DNA from: an uncultured Acidimicrobiia bacterium
GTDB lineage: Bacteria; Actinomycetota; Acidimicrobiia; UBA5794
Assembly: GCA_905480055.1 (NCBI GenBank)
Contig: CAJQOW010000215.1
Coordinates: forward strand, 1 to 13,607
DNA: 13,607 nt
Reading direction: 5' to 3'
The position numbers were made by a program, and so were the translations under genes. Below are positions 6,829 to 13,006 of the stretch, piece after piece. Below the pieces are notes generated by a model. It was not told the DNA's origin. It saw nothing but the letters and a program-made list of their open reading frames with translations, and did no database searches. Numbering within the stretch: position 1 is the stretch's first letter; each line of letters begins with the position of its first letter.

Positions 6829-8156
6829 CCCGCGAAGTCGACCTCGTACAGTCCGTCCTCGACATCGTTGGGAATCGGGCAGATGCCGAGGTGTTGGCTG
6901 ATGTCGGCACGCTCTCGCTCACCCGTTTCGCCAACTCCTACATTCATCAGAACGTGACGGAGCACATCGCATCAGTGACGTTGCGTGTTGCCAGGGACGG
7001 CCAGGTCGCAAGCTCGACCTCGACCGTGACGACCCCCGATGCGCTCGAGGTGTTCGTGGACGACACGCTGGACGTTGCGGCCCAACAGCCCGTCGACGTT
7101 GACTGGCCCGGGGTCGGTGAACCCGTCGATCAGCTTGCCGTCGACAACTGGGACGAATCCACGGCTGCCGCAATCCCCGTCATTCGAGCCGAAGCGGTCA
7201 AGGCGTTCGTCGACGCGGGCGAGGGACTGTCCGCTGCCGGCTACTGCCAGACCGAGGCCCGGTCGATGGCGTTCGGCAACACGGCAGGGCGATCTGCCAG
7301 CGGCCGCTACACCACGGCCGTGCTCGACGGCATCCACCAGACCGAGGGTTCGGCTGGCGCGGGCCATGCTGCGGGCTCGGCCCTTGGCTCGATCGATGCT
7401 GCCACTGTTGGACGCGGCGCTGCGGATCGTGCTCGTCGTTCGATTGATCCGTTCGATGCCAAGCCCGGTGAATACGAGGTTGTGCTCTCTCCCGAGTGCG
7501 TTGCCACGATTGCCGTGTTCCTGGACTTCTACGGATTCAACGCAAAAGTGGCAGATGAGGACATGTCGTTCGCCAAGCTGGGCGAACAGCAATTCGATCG
7601 TTCGGTGGAGATCTGGGACGACCCGACCGATCCGCGGTCTCTCTATCTGGGGTTCGATGCCGAGGGGACGCCGAAGCCTCGGCTCGACTTGGTGCGCAGT
7701 GGCGTGACGGCGAACCTGGTCCACACGCGGCGAACCGCCGCGAAGGCTGGCGTCGCATCCACCGGCCATGCTGCTCCGGGTGCCGAGGTCTATGGACCCT
7801 TGGGTATCAACATGTTCGTCGGTTCGGGCTCGTCCACGCCTGACGAGCTCGTCGGTGGCGTTGACCGCGGTATCTACGTGTCCACGTTCAACTATTGCCG
7901 GATCCTCGATCCGAAAACGCTGGTTGTGACCGGCCTCACACGCAACGGCACCTTCATGATCGAGAACGGCCGGATCACCGACCCGATCTCCAATCTTCGG
8001 TTCACCCAATCATTCCTTGACGCTCTCGGCGAGGGCAACGTCCTCGGCATTGGGAACGACGACCGTTTCGCCGACTCGGAGTTCGGGCCAACGCTCATCC
8101 ACGCTCCGTCGATGAGGCTCGGATCGTGGCGGTTCACGGGAGGGGCGGACGGCTGA
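6825..8156 (+). CDS. tldE: TldE/PmbA, partner subunit of the TldD/TldE metalloprotease
   Basis: A 443-residue TldD/PmbA-family protein that lacks HExxxH, as expected for TldE, the non-catalytic half of the heterodimer. Recognisable blocks are GEYEVVLSPECVATIAVFL, FDAEGTPKPRLDLVRSGV (the counterpart of FDDEGTPAQ in TldD), HTRRTAAKAGVASTGHA, and the C-terminal NLRFTQSFLDAL. The length fits TldE, usually about 445. The frame is open for 91 further codons upstream within tldD, but ATG 6825 is clearly the start: it forms ATGA with the tldD stop and is preceded by GTGAAGGG. Coupled translation suits a 1:1 heterodimer. The stop overlaps the next start by one base. Confidence 0.94.
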   Translation: MTREVDLVQSVLDIVGNRADAEVLADVGTLSLTRFANSYIHQNVTEHIASVTLRVARDGQVASSTSTVTTPDALEVFVDDTLDVAAQQPVDVDWPGVGEPVDQLAVDNWDESTAAAIPVIRAEAVKAFVDAGEGLSAAGYCQTEARSMAFGNTAGRSASGRYTTAVLDGIHQTEGSAGAGHAAGSALGSIDAATVGRGAADRARRSIDPFDAKPGEYEVVLSPECVATIAVFLDFYGFNAKVADEDMSFAKLGEQQFDRSVEIWDDPTDPRSLYLGFDAEGTPKPRLDLVRSGVTANLVHTRRTAAKAGVASTGHAAPGAEVYGPLGINMFVGSGSSTPDELVGGVDRGIYVSTFNYCRILDPKTLVVTGLTRNGTFMIENGRITDPISNLRFTQSFLDALGEGNVLGIGNDDRFADSEFGPTLIHAPSMRLGSWRFTGGADG

Positions 8157-8374
8157 TGTCGATGCTCGGAGATCAGGCTGCTGCGGCAGTGTTCGACAAT
8201 CGAGCCGATGCAGACGAGGCGTGGGGCATCCTTGCGGAAGGCGACGTTCCCGCAACGGTTGTCACGGATCCCGGGATGCTGGGTGCCTACCAGGTTTCTG
8301 TGGTGGTCGATCGTTCAGACCTCGACCAAGCCCAGCGGCTCCTCGCACCGTTCATCCAAGGCAAGAAACCGTAG
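8156..8374 (+). CDS. small DUF2007-like protein
   Basis: A 72-residue soluble protein beginning MSMLGDQAAAAVFDNRADADEAW. The pattern of a strand, a helix carrying A-D-E-A-W, a strand ATVVTD, a strand YQVSVVVDRSD, then a helix LDQAQRLLAPF fits the small ferredoxin-like DUF2007 (putative signal-transducing) family. The match is by pattern only. ATG 8156 overlaps the tldE stop by one base (TGATG) and has GGAGGGG about 10 nt upstream; the in-frame ATG at 8162 is less well placed. Such domains are small and often ride in operons; a link to TldD/TldE function is only suggested by the coupling. No Cys/Ser/Thr-rich core is present, so it does not look like a peptide substrate. Confidence 0.72.
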   Translation: MSMLGDQAAAAVFDNRADADEAWGILAEGDVPATVVTDPGMLGAYQVSVVVDRSDLDQAQRLLAPFIQGKKP

Positions 8375-8380
8375 ACGCGA

Positions 8381-8409
8381 GTGAACCCCGCCGGTTGGGC
8401 GGGGTTCAC
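8381..8409. terminator. hairpin between convergent genes
   Basis: GTGAACCCCGCC (8381-8392) pairs perfectly with GGCGGGGTTCAC (8398-8409) around the 5-nt loop GGTTG, and CGC/GCG can extend the stem beyond a 2-nt bulge. It starts 7 nt after the stop of the small gene and lies 20 bp from the end of the convergent thioredoxin gene. There is no T-run on either side, so it is probably a bidirectional terminator of the U-poor kind common in high-G+C bacteria. Confidence 0.7.
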
Positions 8410-8428
8410 GCGATGAGGTCGCCTGGGT

Positions 8429-8842
8429 CTACGACTCGTCGACGGCAGTCTCTTCGGCCGCCTCGGCGGTCTCGACTTCGCTGGCGATTTCCTCGCGGAT
8501 GGCGTCCATGTCGAGACCCTTGATCTGGCCGATGAGGTCATCAAGAGCTTCTTCTGGAAGCGCACCCGGCTGGCTGAACACGCCGATCTGGTCGCGAAAT
8601 GCGACCAACGTTGGGATCGAGCGAATGCCAAATCCTGCAGCGAGTTCCTGCTGTACCTCGGTGTCGACCTTGGCAAATGCGATCGACATGTCGTCGTCCG
8701 CATAGCGGTCGGAGACCTTCTCGAACGTAGGTCCGAACGTCTTGCACGGTCCGCACCATTCGGCCCAGAAGTCGATGAGAACAATGTCGTTGCTCTCGAT
8801 CGTTTCGTGGATGGTGTCCTGGGTCATTTCAATCGTTGGCAT
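8429..8842 (-). CDS. thioredoxin
   Basis: A 137-residue cytoplasmic thioredoxin, a dithiol-disulfide oxidoreductase. The active site WCGPC places the redox cysteines at 30 and 33 within IDFWAEWCGPC. The cis-proline loop is RSIPTL, and FSQPGALPEEAL is a block I associate with actinobacterial thioredoxins. After the fold ends near residue 108 there is an acidic, alanine-rich tail (E-E-I-A-S-E-V-E-T-A-E-A-A-E-E) of roughly 25 residues, probably disordered. Start ATG 8842 has GGAGA about 10 nt upstream. It is transcribed divergently from ccmA and convergently to the tld genes. The promoter upstream matches the SigR/SigH type, so oxidative or disulfide stress control is likely. It lacks a signal peptide, so it is not the CcmG/ResA thioredoxin of cytochrome c maturation. 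Confidence 0.95.
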   Translation of the reverse strand: MPTIEMTQDTIHETIESNDIVLIDFWAEWCGPCKTFGPTFEKVSDRYADDDMSIAFAKVDTEVQQELAAGFGIRSIPTLVAFRDQIGVFSQPGALPEEALDDLIGQIKGLDMDAIREEIASEVETAEAAEETAVDES

Positions 8843-8846
8843 GAAT

Positions 8847-8879
8847 GAACTATCTCCATGTTGGTTTGCGTGATAGTTC
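8847..8879. repeat. 8-bp inverted repeat in thioredoxin leader
   Basis: GAACTATC at 8847-8854 and GATAGTTC at 8872-8879 are exact reverse complements, 25 bp centre to centre. The outer arm overlaps the expected thioredoxin transcription start and the inner arm lies between the ribosome binding site and the start codon. It could be an operator or, if the transcript starts early enough, a leader hairpin with the GGAG sequence in its loop. Confidence 0.35.
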
Positions 8880-8880
8880 C

Positions 8881-8906
8881 AACCTATCGGAGGGCCGAGC
8901 TATTCC
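8881..8906 (-). promoter_or_regulatory. SigR/SigH-type promoter of the thioredoxin gene
   Basis: Read on the minus strand, GGAAT (8906-8902) and GTT (8883-8881) are separated by exactly 18 bases, matching the GGAAT-N18-GTT consensus known for Streptomyces SigR; mycobacterial SigH uses a similar one. Transcription would start near 8873-8876, about 30 nt before the ATG, leaving room for the GGAGA ribosome binding site. Thioredoxin genes are established targets of these redox-controlled sigma factors, so position and target agree. The assignment to this sigma class is inference; no sigma gene lies in the window. Confidence 0.65.
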
Positions 8907-8948
8907 GTGCTGGAGCTGGCGCGAGCAAGCGTGGAGTGGCGGTCCTCG

Positions 8949-8961
8949 TACACTCGCGGCC
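8949..8961 (+). promoter_or_regulatory. probable leaderless promoter of ccmA
   Basis: TACACT at 8949-8954 fits TANNNT and ends 7 nt before the GTG at 8962. There is no Shine-Dalgarno sequence between them, so the ccm message is probably leaderless. No good -35 hexamer is seen. It lies in the 119-bp divergent region shared with the thioredoxin gene. Confidence 0.4.
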
Positions 8962-9621
8962 GTGACAGGTTCCGACACACTCATCGAGCTGGCAGGCGTT
9001 TCTGTGCGTGCGGGAGCCGTGCAGATTCTCAGGGATGTGACGCTGGTTGTGCCACCGGGCGAGACCGTCGGTGTGTTCGGGGCGAACGGCGCAGGCAAGA
9101 CCACGCTCCTGCGGCTCCTCGCCACACTCCAGCCGTTGGCATCCGGCGAAGGGTCAGTGCTCGGCGCTGATCTGACCACCGAAGCCAGATACGAGGTCCG
9201 GCCCCGGATTGGGTATGTCGGCCACGTCCCCGGTCTGTATCCCGAGCTCACCCTTGCCGAGAACCTCGCCTTCACCGCCGACACCAGGGGAGCCGGTCAC
9301 GACGAGGCCATGGAAGCTTTGGCAGTTGTTGGGCTCGCCGGCGCCTCGACGCGATTGGCAGAGCGATGCAGCCACGGAATGCAGCGCAGGGCTGAGTTCG
9401 CGAGGGTGCTCCTCGGATCGCCGGACCTCCTGTTGCTCGATGAGCCACACTCCGCCCTCGACCCGGATGCGGTCGACCTCGTCGATGCGATCGTGGCGCA
9501 AACCGTTGGCCGTGGCGGGGCTGCGGTCCTGGTCAGCCATGACCGAGAACGTGTCGCCAATCTGTCCGATCGCACGCTCGACATCGATGGCGGAACGCTG
9601 AGTGATGGGACCATCTCGTGA
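8962..9621 (+). CDS. ccmA: CcmA, ATPase of the haem-release ABC complex
   Basis: A 219-residue ABC ATPase that with CcmB releases haem-loaded CcmE from CcmC in System I cytochrome c maturation. Walker A is GANGAGKTT (residues 40-48), the signature region is SHGMQRR (137-143), Walker B is LLLLDEP with Asp160 and Glu161, and the H-loop is in VLVSHDRE. The signature departs from LSGGQ, as is usual in this branch of ABC proteins. The frame is open 39 codons upstream, but those residues precede the fold; GTG 8962 fits the fold start and the promoter. The neighbours ccmB, ccmC and ccmE make the assignment firm. Its stop overlaps the ccmB GTG start (GTGA). Confidence 0.93.
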   Translation: MTGSDTLIELAGVSVRAGAVQILRDVTLVVPPGETVGVFGANGAGKTTLLRLLATLQPLASGEGSVLGADLTTEARYEVRPRIGYVGHVPGLYPELTLAENLAFTADTRGAGHDEAMEALAVVGLAGASTRLAERCSHGMQRRAEFARVLLGSPDLLLLDEPHSALDPDAVDLVDAIVAQTVGRGGAAVLVSHDRERVANLSDRTLDIDGGTLSDGTIS

Positions 9622-10283
9622 TCAGCTTCCAGCGACAGGTCCGGGTCATTGCGTCCCGAGACATCACGAGGGAGCGCCGATCGGGCGAAGTGCTGTGGGT
9701 CACGTTGCCCTTCGGAGCCATCGCCCTCCTCTTGGTTCCGTTGGCTATCGGAACGGATGCACCGATGCTCCAGCGCATCGGACCAGGGTTGTTCTGGGCG
9801 ATCGTGATGCTCTTCGGCGTCCTGATCTCCATTCGTCAAACCACTGCGGAGACTGAGGCCCAGCGGGACCAACTTGCGCTCACCGGTCTCGACCCTGCGG
9901 CGGTGTTCGTTGGCAGGGCGGCAGCGAGTTTCGCATACCTCCTGGCGTTTCAAGCCGTTCTGGGCGTCGTCACGGTCGTGCTCTACGACGTCAGGCCGCA
10001 AGGGTGGTGGCTCCTTCCCGTGGTCTTCGTACTCGTCGCGGCCGGACTCGCCCTGCTCGGCACACTGGCAGCAGGGATCGTGGCCACGGGACGAAATTCG
10101 GCTGCACTCGTACCGCTTCTGGTGGCTCCTCTGGCGATCCCGCTCCTGATCGGTGCAACGCAGGCGCTGGAAGCCTTAGAGCTTGGCCGGAGTAGCCTTG
10201 CGTGGGTGCTGATGATGATCGTCACCGTCATTGTGTTGGCGATTGCTGGAGTGCTTTCAGCCCGACCGCTTCAGGAGACCTGA
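9618..10283 (+). CDS. ccmB: CcmB, permease of the haem-release ABC complex
   Basis: A 221-residue integral membrane protein, the usual CcmB length, with about six hydrophobic segments. The N-terminal part is typical: a cytoplasmic helix with RDITRERRSGEVLW, then the first membrane helix, then the conserved loop around FGVLISIRQTTAETEAQRDQ. The C-terminal part has the LVPLLVAPLAIPLLIGATQA helix typical of CcmB. It is the membrane partner of CcmA. The GTG start overlaps the ccmA stop, and its own stop shares one base with the ccmC ATG (TGATG). Confidence 0.93.
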   Translation: MISFQRQVRVIASRDITRERRSGEVLWVTLPFGAIALLLVPLAIGTDAPMLQRIGPGLFWAIVMLFGVLISIRQTTAETEAQRDQLALTGLDPAAVFVGRAAASFAYLLAFQAVLGVVTVVLYDVRPQGWWLLPVVFVLVAAGLALLGTLAAGIVATGRNSAALVPLLVAPLAIPLLIGATQALEALELGRSSLAWVLMMIVTVIVLAIAGVLSARPLQET

Positions 10284-11017
10284 TGAACGCCCAACAAACG
10301 ACTCAGGCCCCGTCGTCCACGTGGCCCTGGATTGTGATGGCGATCGCTGGCCTCGTCACCTTCGTCGCCTCCATGACCGTTGGTCCCGATGCCGTGCAGG
10401 GTCAGCTGTCACGCATCCTGTATGTCCACGTGCCGTCAGCGTGGCTTGCCTACCTCGCCTTTTTCGTCACGATGTTCGCCTCCGCCATGTACCTGTGGAA
10501 GAAAGACCTGGCGTGGGATCGCAGGGCCGTCTCCTCTGCCGAGATCGGCGTGGTGTTCACCGGCCTTGCTCTCGGGCTGGGCATGATCTGGGCGAAGCCA
10601 ACCTGGGGCGTGTGGTGGACCTGGGACGCACGGCTGACCCTCACCGCCATCATGTTCTTCGTCTACCTCGGATATCTGGCCCTGCGCAGGGCGGCCACAG
10701 ATCCGGTTCAACGGGCCCGGCGATCGGCGGTCCTTGGTGCCGTCGGGGCACTGCAAATCCCTCTGGTCTACTTTTCGGTAAACATCTGGAGAACCTTGCA
10801 CCAGACCCAGTCGGTTCGACCAGATGGTGCCAGCATGCCAACGGAGACCCTCCTGGCGATGCTCGTCAACCTGGGCGCGTTCACGATTCTCTTTGCCGGC
10901 TTGCTTGTCTGGCGGGCGGACCAACTTCGAATCGAAGAGGCCCGACTCGCCGAGACCGCGGCGACCCCGAATGCCGGGTCAGCGGTCATCCCACCGAAGT
11001 TGCAGCCCCGATCATGA
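10283..11017 (+). CDS. ccmC: CcmC, haem-handling membrane protein
   Basis: A 244-residue protein of the haem-handling (WWD) family with six expected membrane helices. It loads haem onto CcmE outside the membrane. The tryptophan-rich WWD motif WGVWWTWDARLT is at residues 108-119, flanked by the expected external histidines: His49 in YVHVPSAW and His173 in RTLHQTQS. The length fits CcmC rather than the much longer CcmF. Start ATG 10283 overlaps the ccmB stop by one base and has AGGAGA just upstream; an open frame 27 codons further upstream lies within ccmB and is not needed. The C-terminal tail after the last helix is Ala/Pro-rich. The stop forms ATGA with the next small gene. Confidence 0.95.
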   Translation: MNAQQTTQAPSSTWPWIVMAIAGLVTFVASMTVGPDAVQGQLSRILYVHVPSAWLAYLAFFVTMFASAMYLWKKDLAWDRRAVSSAEIGVVFTGLALGLGMIWAKPTWGVWWTWDARLTLTAIMFFVYLGYLALRRAATDPVQRARRSAVLGAVGALQIPLVYFSVNIWRTLHQTQSVRPDGASMPTETLLAMLVNLGAFTILFAGLLVWRADQLRIEEARLAETAATPNAGSAVIPPKLQPRS

Positions 11018-11124
11018 CGGATCCATCGGTTCTTGCCTCATTTCTTCTCACCTACGTAACGGTGATCGGCTACGTCGGCTCGCTCATCCTCAGGGACCGT
11101 CGACAAAGAAAGTCTGGATCATGA
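11014..11124 (+). CDS. CcmD-like small membrane protein
   Basis: A 36-residue protein with one hydrophobic helix (about residues 7-26, LASFLLTYVTVIGYVGSLIL) followed by the basic tail RDRRQRK, predicted to face the cytoplasm. CcmD proteins are tiny, poorly conserved single-helix proteins with this topology, encoded between ccmC and ccmE; they help release haem-loaded CcmE. This gene sits exactly there, with an ATGA overlap at both ends, so position and topology carry the call rather than sequence identity. It is short enough for automatic annotation to miss. Confidence 0.72.
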   Translation: MTDPSVLASFLLTYVTVIGYVGSLILRDRRQRKSGS

Positions 11125-11519
11125 GAAACAAACTGTTCGTCATTCCTGCCATAGGGATCATCGGCATCATCGTCGCCTTTCTGCTTAGTGGTGGCCTCAC
11201 GGCAAACACAGTGTTCTACCTGTTTCCCGACGAGGCGGTCGCCCAGCGAGCCGACTTTGAAGACGGACGGGTCTTCCGCCTCGGCGGAAACGTCCTACCA
11301 GATTCGGTCGAGTCTGGAACGGAAACGACCTTTTCCGTGGGGGACGGCGGGACGGTCATTACCGTGGTAACCGATCGCACCCCGCCCCAATTGTTCGACG
11401 ACGACGTACCGGTCCTTCTTGAGGGCTACTGGGACGGCGACCGTTTCCGGGCTACACAGATCATAATTCGTCATGATGAGCAGTACACGCCTCCTGAAGA
11501 GTCCAACGCCAGTCCTTGA
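11121..11519 (+). CDS. ccmE: CcmE, periplasmic-side haem chaperone
   Basis: A 132-residue haem chaperone with an N-terminal membrane anchor (residues 5-25) and an outside OB-fold. The haem-binding motif is the classic HxxxY form, His118 to Tyr122 in IIIRHDEQY, so haem should attach covalently to His as in E. coli rather than to the Cys of archaeal-type CcmE. Other family features are VFYLFPDEA after the anchor, FRLGGNVLPDS in the first strands, and VLLEGYWDGDRFRAT just before the motif. The tail after the motif is short. The ATG overlaps the stop of the CcmD-like gene. No ccmF, ccmH or ccmG follows: the next 600 bp have no confident gene and then comes a transposase remnant. Confidence 0.94.
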   Translation: MRNKLFVIPAIGIIGIIVAFLLSGGLTANTVFYLFPDEAVAQRADFEDGRVFRLGGNVLPDSVESGTETTFSVGDGGTVITVVTDRTPPQLFDDDVPVLLEGYWDGDRFRATQIIIRHDEQYTPPEESNASP

Positions 11520-12147
11520 TCTCACGGCTTGATGAGCCAACCGTCCCAGCGACGTACGGCGATTCCGGCTGGCCTCGGTGATACCAATGGATGGCATCGG
11601 ATATTCGGTGTGAGCCAGGTTGGAGCTCTACGGCCGGTTTGATGAGGATGAGAGATGAGCCCGGACGACCTGATCGCCCAGGACAGGAACAGGTTCTCGT
11701 CGGGGGCGTGGAATGGTGGCGGAGCTCATACTCCTGACGGCTTTCGCCGGCATCATCCGGGCGGCCAGTGGCGCTTTAGGCGAGCGAGATCCAACTTCGC
11801 GAACTCCCCCCGCCCCGGTCGACCTCGCCAAAGTCAGCAACGACCGAACGATCAAAGTCATCAACTCCAATCCGGACATTCCCGAACTCAACCGTATGCG
11901 CCTGGCCCTGGCAAGAATCCCTGCCGGGTATGACAGCGACTGCCACGAAGACGGTCAAGATTGGTGCGGAAGATGTTGGCGCCGACCATCCGCCAGCGAC
12001 GGTCCGCTGGCTGTGAAGAGTTTGAAGTAGTTGGCGTCAAGTTTCGGCGGGCTAGTCGGCGTGGCCATTCACGGAACACTTGATGACGAACCCGATTCTG
12101 TCAAGAACGCCAATGCGCCGACGAGTGTGCATCCAGTCACGGTGGTC
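11520..12147. other. 628-bp stretch without a confident gene
   Basis: Between ccmE and the transposase remnant I see no convincing intact gene, RNA or terminator. Short open frames exist on both strands, but none resembles a known family and none runs the whole length. The plus strand has coding-like codon bias that passes from one frame to the next (separate entry). The region most likely holds decayed sequence brought in or broken by mobile-element activity. Confidence 0.5.
11655..12016 (+). pseudogene. possible frameshifted gene remnant, unknown family
   Basis: A possible start ATG at 11655 has a good ribosome binding site (GAGGA at 11644-11648, 6 nt spacing) and opens with MSPDDLIAQDRNRFSSGAW in G/C-biased codons. 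From about 11713 the bias moves to the next frame (AELILLTAFAGIIRAASGAL and onward to RLALARIPAG). From about 11930 it moves to the third frame (MTATATKTVKIGAEDVGADH, ending VRWL and a stop at 12014-12016). Read together this would be a protein of roughly 120 residues broken by two frameshifts in the same direction. No family is recognised. Alternatively the bias is just high-G+C background, so confidence is low. Confidence 0.28.
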
Positions 12148-12822
12148 TCAATCGGTGGTTGCAACGGTGTGGCCGATAAGGTCTGCGAGGACTTCGGCCG
12201 GTTTGAGCCATCCTAGGGTTTGGCGGGGTCGGTCGTTGAGGAGTTGAGCGACCTGACGGAGGGTGTCGGGTCCGTGGATTGACAGGTCGGTACCCTTAGG
12301 AAACCATTGTCGGAGTAGTCCATTGGTGTTCTCGTTAGAGCCGCGCTGCCACGGCGAATGCGGATCACAAAAGAAGACGCCGATGCCAGTATCGATACTG
12401 AACTGGGCGTGTTGGGCCATTTCTTTGCCCTGGTCCCAGGTAATCGATTTCCACAGATGATCAGGCAACGCCCCAATCGTGGCGGTCATCGCGTCACGCA
12501 CCTGGTGAGCTTGGTAACCGTCGGGCAGGTGTAACAGCATCACATAACGGGTGGTGCGTTCCACCAGGGTCCCGATCGCCGATTGGTGGTCCTTGCCAAT
12601 GATCAGGTCCCCTTCCCAATGGCCCGGCACCCCACGGTCTTGGACCTCGTCAGGGCGATCAGAAATCATCACCATATCGGTCATTCTTCCCCGCCGTTCG
12701 ATCCGGCCCCAGGGTTTGCGTTGGGAGCGACCAGTGCGTAAACACGCCGCTAGTTCTTTGCGTAACTCGCCACGGCCCTGCACATAAATCGTCTTGTAAC
12801 CACACCGGGACCCACGAGACAT
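12138..12822 (-). mobile_element. IS30-family element remnant
   Basis: The element is recognised only through its transposase. The side after the transposase stop contains CGGTGGTCTCAATCGGTGG (from about 12139), which could be part of a terminal inverted repeat, but no matching copy is found on the other side and no target-site duplication is seen. About 450 bp of the transposase 5' part is missing, and a terminator belonging to the neighbouring gene lies only about 125 bp away. The left boundary is approximate. Confidence 0.6.
12148..12822 (-). CDS. IS30-family transposase, N-terminally truncated
   Basis: A 224-residue open frame covering the catalytic half of an IS30-family transposase. 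The DDE residues are Asp72 in GHWEGDLI, Asp130 in TWDQGKEM and Glu164 in QRGSNENTNGLLRQWFPKGT; the last two are 33 apart, the DD(33)E spacing typical of IS30. SPWQRGSNE and LNDRPRQTLGWLKPAEVL complete the family pattern. Full-length members have about 350-400 residues with an N-terminal helix-turn-helix, absent here. The first recognisable block, KTIYVQGRGELRKEL, also seems to lack a few residues between TIY and VQG. ATG 12822 has no evident ribosome binding site. It is probably inactive: the catalytic triad is intact but the DNA-binding region is gone. Confidence 0.9.
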   Translation of the reverse strand: MSRGSRCGYKTIYVQGRGELRKELAACLRTGRSQRKPWGRIERRGRMTDMVMISDRPDEVQDRGVPGHWEGDLIIGKDHQSAIGTLVERTTRYVMLLHLPDGYQAHQVRDAMTATIGALPDHLWKSITWDQGKEMAQHAQFSIDTGIGVFFCDPHSPWQRGSNENTNGLLRQWFPKGTDLSIHGPDTLRQVAQLLNDRPRQTLGWLKPAEVLADLIGHTVATTD

Positions 12823-12943
12823 GAAGGGTCGTTATGCGGGTGACTGCTACCAAGGCCGTTGTTGACTTCCCATCGGACATTAGGCGCCAGGCGGGGAAGT
12901 GCCACGCTGCCGGGACTCAGTAGCCATCGCCACGGCACGCACC

Positions 12944-12978
12944 AAAAGGAACCTCCCGGCGCATGCACGGGAGGTTCC
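12944..12978 (-). terminator. intrinsic terminator of the multihaem cytochrome gene
   Basis: On the minus strand an 11-bp perfect stem, GGAACCTCCCG paired with CGGGAGGTTCC (12978-12968 and 12958-12948), surrounds a 9-nt loop and is followed at once by TTTT. It begins 28 nt after the stop of the cytochrome gene, in the right orientation for it. It also marks the limit of the cytochrome transcription unit against the transposase remnant. Confidence 0.82.
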
Positions 12979-13006
12979 ACTTGCTGCTGCTTGTGGCGTT
13001 GAGCGT

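Noticed and set aside
8156..8374. Small gene after tldE as a TldD/TldE-processed peptide precursor
   Set aside because: It has no leader/core organisation and no Cys, Ser or Thr-rich C terminus, and its strand-helix pattern fits a folded DUF2007-like domain.
8429..8842. Thioredoxin gene as the CcmG/ResA component of the ccm cluster
   Set aside because: The product has no signal peptide or membrane anchor and has the WCGPC site of cytoplasmic thioredoxins; it is on the opposite strand with its own stress-type promoter.
11631..12206. 12-bp direct repeat CGGCCGGTTTGA at 11631-11642 and 12195-12206 as a transposition or attachment site
   Set aside because: One copy is simply part of the LKPAEV codons of the transposase, no further identity flanks either copy, and a match of this length is not rare in G+C-rich DNA.
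12031..12216. 61-codon open frame on the plus strand overlapping the transposase 3' end
   Set aside because: It has no ribosome binding site, overlaps the transposase antisense and resembles nothing known.
12750..12980. Minus-strand frame containing LPRLAPNVRWEVNNGL as the missing N-terminal part of the IS30 transposase
   Set aside because: A faint resemblance to the IS30 region before the catalytic domain exists, but the frame runs through the terminator hairpin and lacks the helix-turn-helix, so it is not convincing.
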